Below, one piece after another: positions 21,749 to 32,951 of a DNA stretch of 64,000 nucleotides. The translations under genes and the position numbers were made by a program. Position 1 is the stretch's first letter; the number at the start of each line of letters is the position of its first letter. The notes beneath the pieces are model-generated. The model was not told the origin of the DNA, did not search any database, and was given only the letters and a program-made list of their open reading frames with translations. This stretch comes from Seohaeicola zhoushanensis (GTDB lineage: Bacteria; Pseudomonadota; Alphaproteobacteria; Rhodobacterales; Rhodobacteraceae): contig NZ_BNCJ01000002.1 in the NCBI RefSeq assembly GCF_014656415.1, forward strand, positions 116,072 through 180,071. The letters run 5' to 3'.

Positions 21749-22393
21749 TCAGTCCCGCGGCGCGGTTTTCGCCTGCCGGGCCTCGAACCGCTCCCAGACG
21801 TCCATCCGCCCCTTCTGGCGGGCATCCGCCAGCCAGAGTTTCCGGCGCGCATCGGCGGTTTCCATCGGAAGATAAACGCCGCCGGAGAATTTCGGCCAAT
21901 CAATTGCCAGGCCGCGCTTTACCATTTCCGCCGAAAGGTCGCGGCCGTCCTCGAGCCGGCATTTCGCAACCATGCGGCCGTGGACATCCTCGTCGGTGAT
22001 TTCCGCAGTGATTGTCTGGCCTTTGCATAGCGCGATCAGGGCCCATTTGGCATTCTTGCCATGGGGATGGCTGATTTCCGGAGCGTCGATGCCGAACAGG
22101 CGGATCTGGGTGCTTTCGATAACGATGGTATCGCCATCGACGATACGGGCCCGTCCCCGCAGGATTCGGGGCGATGCAACCGGGTGCGAGGTCGTGGAAT
22201 CGAAGGGCGGCGGTGGTTCAGGCAGGTTGCGTGACGCATCGTGTCCGTCGGCACGCGCGCGGCGCTGTCTGGCAAAATCCTCGGTGAATGCGTCGCGCGG
22301 GCGAAAGCCACGGTTCCTGCGCCGCGACGGCAACCGCACCAGCCGGATTGCGACGAAGATCCCCCCGATGATTATCAGAATTACCGGTTCCAA
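21749..22393 (-). CDS. thermonuclease (SNase) family protein with N-terminal membrane anchor
   Basis: This 214-residue protein has a short hydrophobic N-terminus (VILIIIGGIFVAI), a basic/proline-rich linker to about residue 75, and a staphylococcal-nuclease-like domain (about 77-200). That domain contains VDGDTIVIESTQIRLFGIDA, the family's calcium/active-site block, and HGRMVAKC. It probably degrades nucleic acids at the cell envelope. The start is a TTG at 22393, and the upstream sequence is AT-richer than its neighbours. Another start is possible, so the exact N-terminus is uncertain. Confidence 0.8.
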   Translation of the reverse strand: MEPVILIIIGGIFVAIRLVRLPSRRRNRGFRPRDAFTEDFARQRRARADGHDASRNLPEPPPPFDSTTSHPVASPRILRGRARIVDGDTIVIESTQIRLFGIDAPEISHPHGKNAKWALIALCKGQTITAEITDEDVHGRMVAKCRLEDGRDLSAEMVKRGLAIDWPKFSGGVYLPMETADARRKLWLADARQKGRMDVWERFEARQAKTAPRD

Positions 22394-22564
22394 TGTTTCT
22401 CATATTTCCTTTGGGCATCGTGATGAAAACATCTTGGTATTGGTGATTCAGTGATATTCAGAATGTGCCCGTAAATCGGCAAAGTCAAATTGAATGATGA
22501 GTAATCCGTTTCGGCAACTCAGCAAGGGGCCGTTTCAACGGATGTTGCCTGCTTCCGCCCTGCC

Positions 22565-22948
22565 TCAGCCTTCCTTCTTCGGCAGATGGTCGGCCAATTC
22601 CACCCAGGGCAGGCGTTCTTCCCAATGCACATGGCCCTGCGGCGCGAAATCGGCGGCATCGTCGAGCAGGGCGGCGTAGAAGTGGACCTCGTCGGGGTAG
22701 CGGTCGGCCTGGAAGGCCACCGGCGCGCCGCAGGTGCCGCAGAACAGCCGCCGGACGCCGGGGCTGGAGTGGTAGACCTTCGGCGCGGCCCCGGTCCAGC
22801 GCCAGGCGCCGTTGGGCACGCCCATGAAGGTAGTGAAGGGCGAGGCGGTCTGGCGGCGGCAGCTTTCGCAATGGCAATGCGCCCGCCAGTTCTCGGGGCC
22901 GTCATAGGCGAAGGTCACTCCGCCGCAGAGGCAATGTCCGGTGCGCAT
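22565..22948 (-). CDS. GFA family protein (CENP-V/GFA zinc-binding domain)
   Basis: This 127-residue protein has the GFA zinc-site cysteines: CLCGGVTF near residue 6, HCHCESCRRQT near residue 24 and FCGTCGAPV near residue 69. The family is named after glutathione-dependent formaldehyde-activating enzyme, but most members, this one included, have no assigned reaction. It is divergent from era and follows the nuclease gene's upstream region on the same strand. Confidence 0.88.
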   Translation of the reverse strand: MRTGHCLCGGVTFAYDGPENWRAHCHCESCRRQTASPFTTFMGVPNGAWRWTGAAPKVYHSSPGVRRLFCGTCGAPVAFQADRYPDEVHFYAALLDDAADFAPQGHVHWEERLPWVELADHLPKKEG

Positions 22949-23040
22949 GGCCGGTCTCCCCTGGTTGCGACTCGATCCACCCTAGCAGAGAGAGAGGAAA
23001 TCGGCTAAGCCCGCGCCTTCTCAACCCCGGATGGACCGCC

Positions 23041-23946
23041 ATGACCACGAGAGCCGGATTTGTCGCCCTGATCGGCGAGCCCAACGCGGGCAAGTCGACC
23101 CTGCTTAACCGCATGGTCGGGGCCAAGGTCTCGATCGTCACCCACAAGGTGCAGACGACGCGCGCGCGGATCCGCGGCGTGGCGATGGCGGGCGAGAGCC
23201 AGATCGTCTTCGTCGACACGCCGGGCCTGTTCCAGCCGCGCCGCCGGCTCGACCGGGCGATGGTCGCCGCCGCCTGGAGCGGGGCGGCGGATGCCGACGT
23301 GGTGGTCTTGCTGATCGAGGCGCATCGCGGGATCACCGACGGGGTGAACCGCATCCTCGAGCGGCTGCCCGAGGTGGCCGGCGGGCGCAAGGTTGCGCTG
23401 GCGATCAACAAGATCGACCGGGTCAAGGCCGAGTCGCTGCTGGCGCTGACCAAGGAGATGAACGAGCGGTACGCTTTCGCCGAGACCTTCCTGATCTCGG
23501 CCGAGAAGGGCCACGGCGTCGAGGCGCTGCGCGACTGGCTGGCCGGCGAGGTGCCCGAGGGGCCCTGGCTCTATCCCGAGGACCAGATCGCCGACCTGCC
23601 GATGCGGATGATCGCCGCCGAGATGACCCGCGAGAAGCTCACCTTGCGGCTGCACCAGGAACTGCCCTACCAGCTGACCGTCGAGACCGAGATGTGGGAA
23701 GAGCGCAAGGACGGCTCGGCCCGGATCGACCAGGTGGTCTACTTGGTGCGCGACGGCCACAAGGGTATCGTTCTGGGCCACAAGGGCGAGACGATCAAGG
23801 CGGTGAGCAAGGCCGCGCGCGAGGAGCTGGAGGAGTTCCTGGGGCGCAAGGTGCACCTCTTCCTGCAGGTCAAGGTGCGGCCGAACTGGCTGGAGGAGTC
23901 GGACCGCTACACCGAGATGGGGCTCGATTTCAAGGACGGCAACTGA
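23041..23946 (+). CDS. era: GTPase Era
   Basis: This 301-residue ribosome-assembly GTPase binds 16S rRNA during 30S maturation. G1 is GEPNAGKST near residue 12, G3 is DTPG near residue 60, NKID is near residue 123, and the C-terminal KH domain carries GIVLGHKGETIKAVSK (about residues 242-257). DUF1491 follows after three bases, the usual alphaproteobacterial era context, though rnc is not seen immediately upstream; a GFA gene is there instead. Confidence 0.98.
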   Translation: MTTRAGFVALIGEPNAGKSTLLNRMVGAKVSIVTHKVQTTRARIRGVAMAGESQIVFVDTPGLFQPRRRLDRAMVAAAWSGAADADVVVLLIEAHRGITDGVNRILERLPEVAGGRKVALAINKIDRVKAESLLALTKEMNERYAFAETFLISAEKGHGVEALRDWLAGEVPEGPWLYPEDQIADLPMRMIAAEMTREKLTLRLHQELPYQLTVETEMWEERKDGSARIDQVVYLVRDGHKGIVLGHKGETIKAVSKAAREELEEFLGRKVHLFLQVKVRPNWLEESDRYTEMGLDFKDGN

Positions 23947-23949
23947 GGC

Positions 23950-24282
23950 ATGACCCGGCTCGCCACCGAGTTCTGGGTTAAGGCCTATCTCGCCCGGCTG
24001 CGGCTTCAGGGCATCGCCGGCTACGTGATGGCCCATGGCGACGATGTCGCTGGCGCGGTGCTGGTCAAGCTGAACACGCTGGACGGGAAGGCGGTGGCGT
24101 TCCAGCGCAGCTTCGACCTCGCCGCCGGCACGCGGATCTGGGTCGAACTGGCCCGCGGCGCCGAGGCCGAGGTGGACGCGGCACTGAGCCGGCAACGCGG
24201 CTTCGACCCGGATGCCTGGGTGATCGAGGTCGAGGACCGCGCCGGGCGGCACCTGCTGAACGAGGCCGGGCTCTCGGAGTGA
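23950..24282 (+). CDS. DUF1491 family protein
   Basis: This 110-residue protein matches DUF1491, a small alphaproteobacterial family with unknown function (RLATEFWVKAYLARLRLQGI at the start, RGFDPDAWVIEVEDR near the C-terminus). It lies three bases after era and is almost certainly translated from the same message. In relatives it commonly sits between era and recO; here recO is missing and a repeat cluster follows. Confidence 0.9.
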   Translation: MTRLATEFWVKAYLARLRLQGIAGYVMAHGDDVAGAVLVKLNTLDGKAVAFQRSFDLAAGTRIWVELARGAEAEVDAALSRQRGFDPDAWVIEVEDRAGRHLLNEAGLSE

Positions 24283-24295
24283 GCTGGCCGGGCAC

Positions 24296-24524
24296 GGCGG
24301 GGTGAACCCCGCCCTACGCGCCTGCCGGGTGTCCACGCCTTTTGGCTGCTGGCGCATTGGGGGCGCTGCCCCCGTCTTCCTGCGGTCGACTCCCCTGGAG
24401 ATATTTGGAAAGAAGAGAAATCAGGAACGCGCGCCTGCTGCTTCTCTTCTTTCCAAATAGTCCCGTCCGGGATCTGCCAAACGCGCGCGTTCCGGCAGGG
24501 GCGTAGGGCGGGGTTCACCCCGCC
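24296..24524. repeat. nested inverted repeat cluster between DUF1491 and gltX
   Basis: The outer pair is a REP-like palindrome, inverted at 24296-24317 (ends in CTAC) and direct at 24503-24524 (begins GTAG). The inner pair consists of two copies of the TTCTCTTCTTTCCAAATA repeat, inverted (24355-24419) and direct (24441-24460), facing each other. Between them GGAACGCGCG (about 24424-24433) mirrors CGCGCGTTCC (about 24484-24493). The whole 312-base gap is thus a composite palindrome and contains no gene. Confidence 0.75.
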
Positions 24525-24594
24525 GTCGCCTGTCGCGCTGGACAAATCGGCGTTCCTGTGACACCACGCGCGCGCAATCAGGAGCCTGCTGCCC

Positions 24595-25920
24595 ATGACC
24601 GTCACCACCCGTTTCGCCCCTTCGCCGACCGGATATATCCACATCGGCAACCTGCGGGCTGCCCTGATGAACTTCCTGATCGCCCGCAAGGCCGGCGGCA
24701 CCTTCATCCTGCGCATCGACGATACCGACCCGGAGCGCAGCAAGGAGGAATATGTCGACGCGCTGAAAGAGGACCTGACCTGGCTCGGGTTGCACTGGGA
24801 CCGGATCGAGCGGCAATCGCTGCGGCTGGACCGCTATGCCGCCGCCGCCGAGGAGCTGCGCGGCATGGGCCGGATGTACGAGGCCTTCGAGACCCCGACC
24901 GAGCTGGACCTCAAGCGCAAGAAGCAGCTGAACATGGGCAAGCCGCCGGTTTATGACCGGGCGGCGCTGGCGCTCTCCGAGGAGGAGCAGACCGGGCTGC
25001 GCGCCGAGCGGGGCAACGGCGTCTGGCGCTTCCTGCTCGACCAGGAGCGGATCGAGTGGAACGACGGCATTCTCGGGCCGATCTCGATCGATGCGGCCTC
25101 GGTTTCGGATCCGGTGCTGATCAAGGCCGACGGGCAGGTGCTCTATACCTTTGCCTCGGTGGTCGATGACGTCGAGATGGGGGTGACCCATATCGTGCGC
25201 GGCGCCGACCATGTGACCAATACCGCCACCCAGATCCAGATCATCAACACCCTGGGCGGCACGCCGCCGCAGTTCGCGCACCATTCGTTGCTGACCGGCC
25301 CCCAGGGCGAGGCGCTGTCCAAGCGGCTCGGCACCCTGTCGCTGCGCGACCTGCGGGCGCGGGGGATCGAGCCGATGGCGCTGCTGAGCCTGATGGCGCG
25401 GCTTGGCTCGTCCGACCCGATCGAGCTGCAGCGCGACATGGGCAAGCTGATCGACGGTTTCGACGTCACCCGTTTCGGCTCGGCGCCGACCAAGTTCGAC
25501 GAAGCCGACCTGCTGCCGCTGACCGCGCATTACCTGCAGGGCACCCCGCTGGAAGAGGTGCGGTCGCAGATCGATGCCCTGGGCGTGCCGGCCGACAAGG
25601 CCGAGGCCTTTTGGCTGATGGCGCGGGACAATATCTCGACCCTCAACGACCTTGACCAGTGGTGGACGCTCTGCCGCGACGGGGCCGAGCCGCTGGTGGC
25701 CGAGGAGGATGCCGAGTTCGTTTCCCAGGCGCTGGCGATGCTGCCGCCGCAGCCCTTCGGGCCCTCGACCTGGTCGGAGTGGACCAATGCCGTCAAGGCC
25801 GCCACCGGGCGCAAGGGCCGGGGCCTGTTCATGCCGCTGCGGCGGGCGCTGACCGGCATGGACCACGGCCCCGAGATGGCGGCGCTGATGCCGCTGCTGC
25901 AGGTCGTGCGCGGCCGCTGA
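24595..25920 (+). CDS. gltX: glutamate--tRNA ligase
   Basis: This 441-residue class I aminoacyl-tRNA synthetase charges tRNA-Glu. The HIGH-type motif is HIGN (residues 16-19) in FAPSPTGYIHIGNLRAA, and the KMSKS-type motif is ALSKRLGT near residue 240. Rhodobacterales often carry two gltX paralogues, and 441 residues fits the shorter type; which tRNAs this one charges is not visible. AGGAG precedes the ATG. It stands alone between the repeat cluster and a strong terminator. Confidence 0.96.
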   Translation: MTVTTRFAPSPTGYIHIGNLRAALMNFLIARKAGGTFILRIDDTDPERSKEEYVDALKEDLTWLGLHWDRIERQSLRLDRYAAAAEELRGMGRMYEAFETPTELDLKRKKQLNMGKPPVYDRAALALSEEEQTGLRAERGNGVWRFLLDQERIEWNDGILGPISIDAASVSDPVLIKADGQVLYTFASVVDDVEMGVTHIVRGADHVTNTATQIQIINTLGGTPPQFAHHSLLTGPQGEALSKRLGTLSLRDLRARGIEPMALLSLMARLGSSDPIELQRDMGKLIDGFDVTRFGSAPTKFDEADLLPLTAHYLQGTPLEEVRSQIDALGVPADKAEAFWLMARDNISTLNDLDQWWTLCRDGAEPLVAEEDAEFVSQALAMLPPQPFGPSTWSEWTNAVKAATGRKGRGLFMPLRRALTGMDHGPEMAALMPLLQVVRGR

Positions 25921-25954
25921 GCCGCCCTTCCGGACACGTTCGCGTGAGATCGAG

Positions 25955-25995
25955 CCGCCCGCCGGAGCCTTCCGGCGGGCGGTTGCCTTTTTTGC
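25955..25995 (+). terminator. intrinsic terminator of gltX
   Basis: CCGCCCGCCGGA (25955-25966), loop GCCT, TCCGGCGGGCGG (25971-25982), then a run of T residues: a perfect 12-bp stem. Confidence 0.93.
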
Positions 25996-26000
25996 CGCAC

Positions 26001-28427
<2,427 letters not shown>

Positions 28428-28453
28428 TCCGAACGGTTCCGTGAAGACGATGC

Positions 28454-28477
28454 GGCGCGCCGGGCAACCGGCGCGCC
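28454..28477 (+). terminator. hairpin after katG
   Basis: GGCGCGCCGG (28454-28463), loop GCAA, CCGGCGCGCC (28468-28477). The stem is perfect but the following T run is poor, so it may stabilise the 3' end rather than terminate. Confidence 0.6.
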
Positions 28478-28583
28478 TTATCCGTTTGCCCCTCTGGCAC
28501 TGCCTGTACGGCTGGTGCTAGGACTCGCGGCGTCAGGCCCGCCAACGGTTGCGGTCCGCATCCGGTCTGGGAGGACCGACGCC

Positions 28584-29195
28584 ATGAAATTGCATTTCTC
28601 GCCAAACAGTTGCTCGAACGGGATCCATGTCATCCTGGAAGAGATCGGGGTTCCCTACGAGTCGGTCCGGGTGAATTTCCAGAACCGCGAGCAGTTCTCG
28701 GAGGGTTTCCGCGCGATCAACCCCAAGGGCAAGGTGCCGACGCTGGTGCGCGATGACGGCTCGGTGCTGACTGAATACCAGGCCATCGCCTTCTGGCTGG
28801 GGCGCAGCTTTCCCGAGGCGGGCCTGCTGGCGCAGGACATCGAAGGGCAGGCGCGGGCGCTGGAGCTGATGGACTACATGGTCGCCACGGTTCACATGCG
28901 CGGCTTCACCTTCATCTTCGCGCCGCAGCGTTTTACCGCCGTCGAGGCGGCGCATGACGAGATCCGCGCCCATGGGCGGGGCATCGTCACCGACGGCTTC
29001 GCGCAGCTGGGCGAGGTGCTGGGTGGGCGGGACTGGCTGCTCGGCGATTATTCCATCGCCGATGCCACGATGTTCTATCTCACGACCTGGGGCCGGGGCC
29101 GGGAAATTCCGATGCCGGACAATGTCTCGACCTTCCACGACCGGATGCTGGCGCGCCCGGCCGTGCAGCGGATGCTGGCGAAGAGCGCCGTCTGA
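28584..29195 (+). CDS. glutathione S-transferase family protein
   Basis: This 203-residue protein has an N-terminal thioredoxin-like domain (MKLHFSPNSCSNGIHVILEE; NPKGKVPTLV near residue 49; glutathione-binding LTEYQAIAFWL near residue 62). An all-helical C-terminal GST domain contains DYSIADATMFYLT. ATG 28584 is preceded by GGGAGGA; an in-frame upstream ATG lies too far out. It follows katG in the same direction and may belong to an oxidative-stress context, but the substrate is unknown. A second GST gene is at 49564. Confidence 0.88.
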   Translation: MKLHFSPNSCSNGIHVILEEIGVPYESVRVNFQNREQFSEGFRAINPKGKVPTLVRDDGSVLTEYQAIAFWLGRSFPEAGLLAQDIEGQARALELMDYMVATVHMRGFTFIFAPQRFTAVEAAHDEIRAHGRGIVTDGFAQLGEVLGGRDWLLGDYSIADATMFYLTTWGRGREIPMPDNVSTFHDRMLARPAVQRMLAKSAV

Positions 29196-29199
29196 TGCC

Positions 29200-29889
29200 T
29201 CAGGCGTAGACCCCTTCGGCCGCCGCCCGGATCGCCCGGATATTGGCGCCGTAGGGGGCGGGGTCGGAGACCGAGCCGCCTTTGAACACGGCCGAGCCGG
29301 CGACGAGCACGTCGGCTCCGGCGCGGGCCATCAGCGGGGCGGTGTTCGGGTCCATGCCGCCGTCGATCTCGATATGGATCGGGCGGTCGCCGATCATCTG
29401 GCGCAGAGTCTTCACCTTGGCGGTCATGTCGATGAACTTCTGCCCGCCGAAGCCGGGGTTGACGGTCATCACGCAGACCAGGTCGGTGAGGTCGAGCAGA
29501 TGCGCCACCGCCTCGGCCGGGGTGCCGGGGTTCAGCGCGACGCCCGCCTTGCAGCCCGCCGCGCGGATCGCCTGCAGGGTGCGGTGAATGTGCGGGCCCG
29601 CCTCGACATGGGCGGTCAGCACGTCGGCGCCGGCCTTGGCGAAGGCGTCGATATAGGGGTCGACCGGCGCGATCATCAGGTGGACGTCCATCACGCCCTT
29701 GATATGGGGGCGGATCGCCGCGCAGGTGGCCGGGCCGAAGGTGATGTTGGGCACGAAGTGGCCATCCATCACGTCGACATGCACCCAGTCTGCGCCCTGC
29801 GCCTCGACCGCTGCGCATTCGGCGCCGAAATTGGCGAAATCGGCGGCGAGGATCGACGGGGCGATCTTGATCTTGCGGTCGAAGGTCAT
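29200..29889 (-). CDS. rpe: ribulose-phosphate 3-epimerase
   Basis: This 229-residue TIM-barrel enzyme interconverts ribulose 5-phosphate and xylulose 5-phosphate. Motifs are HVDVMDGHFVPNITFGP, DVHLMI, TVNPGFGGQ and HIEIDGGM. ATG 29887-29889 has CCGGAGATG upstream; a longer frame start at 29934 is rejected. It lies 62 bases downstream of the glycosyltransferase operon on the same strand and could be cotranscribed with it, but it also makes sense as an independent central-metabolism gene. Confidence 0.97.
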   Translation of the reverse strand: MTFDRKIKIAPSILAADFANFGAECAAVEAQGADWVHVDVMDGHFVPNITFGPATCAAIRPHIKGVMDVHLMIAPVDPYIDAFAKAGADVLTAHVEAGPHIHRTLQAIRAAGCKAGVALNPGTPAEAVAHLLDLTDLVCVMTVNPGFGGQKFIDMTAKVKTLRQMIGDRPIHIEIDGGMDPNTAPLMARAGADVLVAGSAVFKGGSVSDPAPYGANIRAIRAAAEGVYA

Positions 29890-29951
29890 GGTGTCATCTC
29901 CGGTCTGTTCAGGTCGTTCTACCCCGAAGGGCATGGGGCCGGTAGGGGCGG

Positions 29952-30635
29952 TTACGCCGCGTTTCCGGTCAGTTGGTGGCGCGATATCAGGCGGAAGCGG
30001 GTGTCGTCCATCTCGCCCACCAGCGCGATCTCGTCGATCATATAGGGCGCGGGCAGCAGCGGCGCGAGATCCTGCGACAAACGCGCCTCGGTCGCGGCCA
30101 GGGTCTCGGGGTCGAGCGAGCCGCTGAGGGTGATGTGGAAGCGGAACAGGTCCATCACATGGGGATAGCCCCAGCGGGCAAGGTTGGCCTCCTGCTGCTC
30201 GGACAGCCTGCGGGCGCGGCGGCGGGCCAGTTCGGCCTCGTCCGGCGGGGCGCGGAAGGTGTCGAGCGTGCGGACGCAGGCGGCGGCGAGGGCGTTGAGC
30301 GCGGTTTCATCGCCGCGCGGGCGCAGGGCGAGGAAGCGGCCGATGCGGGCAAGGTCGAGACCGTCGAGGCGCACGGGCGACAAGGTCGCGGCCAGGTCGG
30401 CGGTGGCCTGGGCCAGCCCCTCGGGCGTGGTGCCCTGGGTTAGGTGGAACGGCGGCTTGAGCGTCGCGTGCAGGCCGTAGCGGCGCGGCGTCTCGACGAT
30501 CTCCCCGGCAGGGGGATTGGGCAGCGGTTCGGCCATGGCGCCGGTCTCGGCGTCCCAGCCGAGCCAGCGGGTGGCGAAGTGCGACCACTCCGTGCCGGCG
30601 GGCGGCAGGTGGTAGATGGCGTAGCGGCGGAACAT
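29952..30635 (-). CDS. DUF1045 family protein (2H phosphoesterase-like)
   Basis: The 227-residue protein MFRRYAIYHLPPAGTEWSHF... matches DUF1045, first noted as an accessory of phosphonate (phn) operons. It has two H-x-T/S-type motifs, HATLKPPF near residue 54 and FHITLSG near residue 168, as in 2H phosphoesterases that act on cyclic phosphodiesters. Its start codon overlaps the preceding methyltransferase stop (TGATG), so here it is the last coupled gene of the glycosyltransferase operon and not part of a phn cluster. The role in that pathway is unknown; hydrolysis of a phosphodiester intermediate is a guess. Confidence 0.82.
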   Translation of the reverse strand: MFRRYAIYHLPPAGTEWSHFATRWLGWDAETGAMAEPLPNPPAGEIVETPRRYGLHATLKPPFHLTQGTTPEGLAQATADLAATLSPVRLDGLDLARIGRFLALRPRGDETALNALAAACVRTLDTFRAPPDEAELARRRARRLSEQQEANLARWGYPHVMDLFRFHITLSGSLDPETLAATEARLSQDLAPLLPAPYMIDEIALVGEMDDTRFRLISRHQLTGNAA

Positions 30636-31111
30636 CAGTCCTCTCGGCGGTAGAAGTTGTAGCGGCCTTCGGGAATGCCCTCGGGACCGGCGAGTTGGGT
30701 AAAGCCGACCAGCGGCTGGCCCGAGACCGCGATGCCGCCGGGGGTCATCGCCGCCTTGATCAGCGGGCTGAGCCGGGCCGCTTCGGCCACATCCTTCGTT
30801 TCGACCCCGAAGCCGAGGTCATAATGCACCAGCCGCAGGTTCGCCCCCTTGAGGCGGGTCAGCATGGCTTCGGCCTCGCCCTGCAGGAAATCCGCCTCGG
30901 GCGGCACGCAGGAAGGGTGGCATTGCAGCGCGCGGTCGATCACCAGCACGCGGCGGCCGGGCATGATCTCGCGCAGGTGGTCGTAGGTGCGCCCGTTGCC
31001 CAGCCCGATGTCGAGCGCATCGCCGGGCTGGCCGGCGACCTGCGCTGCCGCCCAGTTCAGCCCGTCGCGCTGGGCGTTCAGGCGGCGCAGCATCGAATCG
31101 AGGCGGCTCAT
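30635..31111 (-). CDS. small class I SAM-dependent methyltransferase
   Basis: The 158-residue protein has the SAM-binding motif ALDIGLGNGRTYDHLRE (about residues 31-47) and little beyond a minimal Rossmann core. It overlaps the deacetylase-like gene by ATGA and DUF1045 by one base. A close paralogue (same MSRLD start and GLGNGRTY-HLRE) is encoded at 46268-46753 outside the operon. The substrate is unknown; methylation of a sugar or lipid intermediate is inferred from the glycosyltransferase neighbours. Confidence 0.82.
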   Translation of the reverse strand: MSRLDSMLRRLNAQRDGLNWAAAQVAGQPGDALDIGLGNGRTYDHLREIMPGRRVLVIDRALQCHPSCVPPEADFLQGEAEAMLTRLKGANLRLVHYDLGFGVETKDVAEAARLSPLIKAAMTPGGIAVSGQPLVGFTQLAGPEGIPEGRYNFYRRED

Positions 31112-31848
31112 GGCAGGGTCTCCGTGTCGAGGGTCAGCGGCCGGGCGCCCGCGTCGAGCAAGGTGGCCATAAACCGCGTTGAAAATTCCCAGATCGGGGC
31201 GTCATGCACAAGGTGGTGCGTCAGAAGGCCATAGGGCTCGGCCGCATCGGCGCGGCCCTCGCGGCGGTCGGCAAGCTGGCGCGTGACCTGGGCCAGCAGC
31301 GCCGCGGGGTCAACCAGCGACCGGGTGCCGCGCCAGTCGATCGGGTCGAGGTGGGTGTTGACCTGCACCAGCCCGCCGGTCGCGCGCGCGGAGCGCGGGC
31401 CAAAGGCCGAGAGGCCGCGATAGCCAAGCGCGGCGAGGCCCTCGGTCATGTCCTCGTCGATGCGGTTCCAGGGCGGCACGAAGACCGGGCAGGCGCGCGG
31501 GCCGAACAGGGCGGTGAGGCGGGCCAAGCCGCGCTGCGCCTCGTCCAGGCGATCCGGCAGCGGGCGATGGGCGCGGAATTCGGCCTTCTTCTCGCCCTCG
31601 GGGGCGTGGTTCCGGTGCTGCCAGCCGTGGACCATGGCGACGAAACCGCTCTCGGCGGCCAGCGCCTCGGTCGCCGCGGCCGGGATCACCGCGAGGTGCG
31701 GGGTCACCTCCAGATGCGCGGCGGTGGCCAGCAGCCGGTCAAGCGCCGCGCCGGGGGCCACGGCGTCGTCGTCCCGCCACCAGAGCGGCAGGTCGAGGCT
31801 GTCGCGGCGCCAGTGCGCCAGCTCCCGGCCAAGCGCGCGCCAGCTCAT
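31108..31848 (-). CDS. polysaccharide deacetylase-like protein
   Basis: The 246-residue protein has a NodB-like layout: an Asp-rich LPLWWRDDDAVAPG near residue 20, MVHGWQHRNHAP near residue 73 as the metal-binding His motif, and a late LLTHHLVHD. The canonical TFDDG is not present, so catalytic competence as a deacetylase is uncertain. The real start is ATG 31846-31848, overlapping the upstream glycosyltransferase stop by four bases; the longer open frame is arginine-rich shadow sequence. It probably trims acyl groups from a glycan made by the neighbouring transferases. Confidence 0.75.
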   Translation of the reverse strand: MSWRALGRELAHWRRDSLDLPLWWRDDDAVAPGAALDRLLATAAHLEVTPHLAVIPAAATEALAAESGFVAMVHGWQHRNHAPEGEKKAEFRAHRPLPDRLDEAQRGLARLTALFGPRACPVFVPPWNRIDEDMTEGLAALGYRGLSAFGPRSARATGGLVQVNTHLDPIDWRGTRSLVDPAALLAQVTRQLADRREGRADAAEPYGLLTHHLVHDAPIWEFSTRFMATLLDAGARPLTLDTETLP

Positions 31849-32951
31849 GGTCGCGCCTCGGCGAGGGTCACGGCGATGTCCACCGCGTGGCGGGCGCCGT
31901 CGAAATCGGGGGTGGCGGTGCGGGACGGATCGGCGGTGGCCTCGGCCAGCGCGGCCAGCATCGCCTTGGGTGACAGCGCCTCGTCGCGCAGGATGCGCAG
32001 GCCGGGCATCCGCGACAGCGCCCCTGCGCGCAGGCCCTGTTCCTGTTCGCCACCGGCGTCGAAGGGCACGATCACGCCGGGCACCCCGGTTTGCAGCAGG
32101 TCCATGGCGGTGTTGTAGCCACACATGCTGACCGAGGCGGCGGCATTGGCCAGCAGCGCGCGAAAGTCGGGGCGCGGCGGGTCGATCACGACGTTCGGCG
32201 GCAGGTTCGGGGGCATGTCACGGGTCATCAGTCGCCATGTCCTTTTGTCGGCGCGGGCCGCCGCGATGGCGGTCTGGAACAGGCGCTGGCCCACCGGGCC
32301 GCCGCCGGCGCTCACCAGCACCTCGCCCGTGCCCAGCCCCTCCGGGTGGGGTTCGGGCGGCGGCGGCGCGACGAAGCCGGTATAGCGCAGCTTTGCCGTG
32401 AGCGCCGCGCTGACCGGCCAGCTGAGGTCGAGCGGGACGACGGCGGGGTCGGAATGGACCAGCACGGCGTCATAGTGGTCGAGCACCAGCACCTCGGTCT
32501 GGGCCACGCGCTCGGGCTTGCTCGGCGGCGCGAGGATGTCGCGGATCGAGGCCAGCACCACCGGCCGGCGCGGCAGCGCATGGGCGGCGTCGAGCAGGGC
32601 GCGGAACTCGGCGCGCAGGGCGCGGCGACCGAAGGGGAAGAGTTCGGTAATCAGGATGTCGGGCGCGTGATCGCGGACCTCGGCAACGAGCATGTCGCGG
32701 CGCCGGGCGTGGTAGCCGTCGTCGGCCAGCGTGCCGTCGGAGGCCAGCAGGCGGGTGAAGGCGGTGCCGTCCGAGCGCAGTGGCGGCAGCTGGACCAGCT
32801 CGACCCCCGAGAGGTCGAACTGCGGCACCGCCATCCCGCCCGAGGCAATGCGCACCGCGTGACCCCGCGCGGCGAAGGCGCGGCCCAGCGTCAGCGCGCG
32901 GGCCAGGTGGCCGGTGCCGAGCAGGTGGGTGACGGCGATCAGCACCTTCAT
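31845..32951 (-). CDS. glycosyltransferase, GT-B fold (MurG/GT28-like)
   Basis: The 368-residue protein begins MKVLIAVTHLLGTGHLARAL, the glycine-rich acceptor-side loop of MurG-like GT-B enzymes. The nucleotide-sugar side is VLVSAGGGPVGQRLF near residue 207 and SMCGYNTAMDLLQTGVPGV near residue 287. It shares this plan with the first gene of the operon (35816-37027), so the pathway has two related GT28-like enzymes. ATGA overlaps join it to the phosphatase gene upstream and the deacetylase-like gene downstream. The donor and acceptor are unknown. Confidence 0.8.
   Translation of the reverse strand: MKVLIAVTHLLGTGHLARALTLGRAFAARGHAVRIASGGMAVPQFDLSGVELVQLPPLRSDGTAFTRLLASDGTLADDGYHARRRDMLVAEVRDHAPDILITELFPFGRRALRAEFRALLDAAHALPRRPVVLASIRDILAPPSKPERVAQTEVLVLDHYDAVLVHSDPAVVPLDLSWPVSAALTAKLRYTGFVAPPPPEPHPEGLGTGEVLVSAGGGPVGQRLFQTAIAAARADKRTWRLMTRDMPPNLPPNVVIDPPRPDFRALLANAAASVSMCGYNTAMDLLQTGVPGVIVPFDAGGEQEQGLRAGALSRMPGLRILRDEALSPKAMLAALAEATADPSRTATPDFDGARHAVDIAVTLAEARP

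Noticed and set aside
24296..24524. CRISPR array
   Set aside because: Repeats are inverted pairs of different families with no regular spacers, and no cas gene is present.
29889..29951. rpe as a certain member of the glycosyltransferase operon
   Set aside because: The 62-base gap breaks the pattern of overlaps, so cotranscription is possible but not shown.
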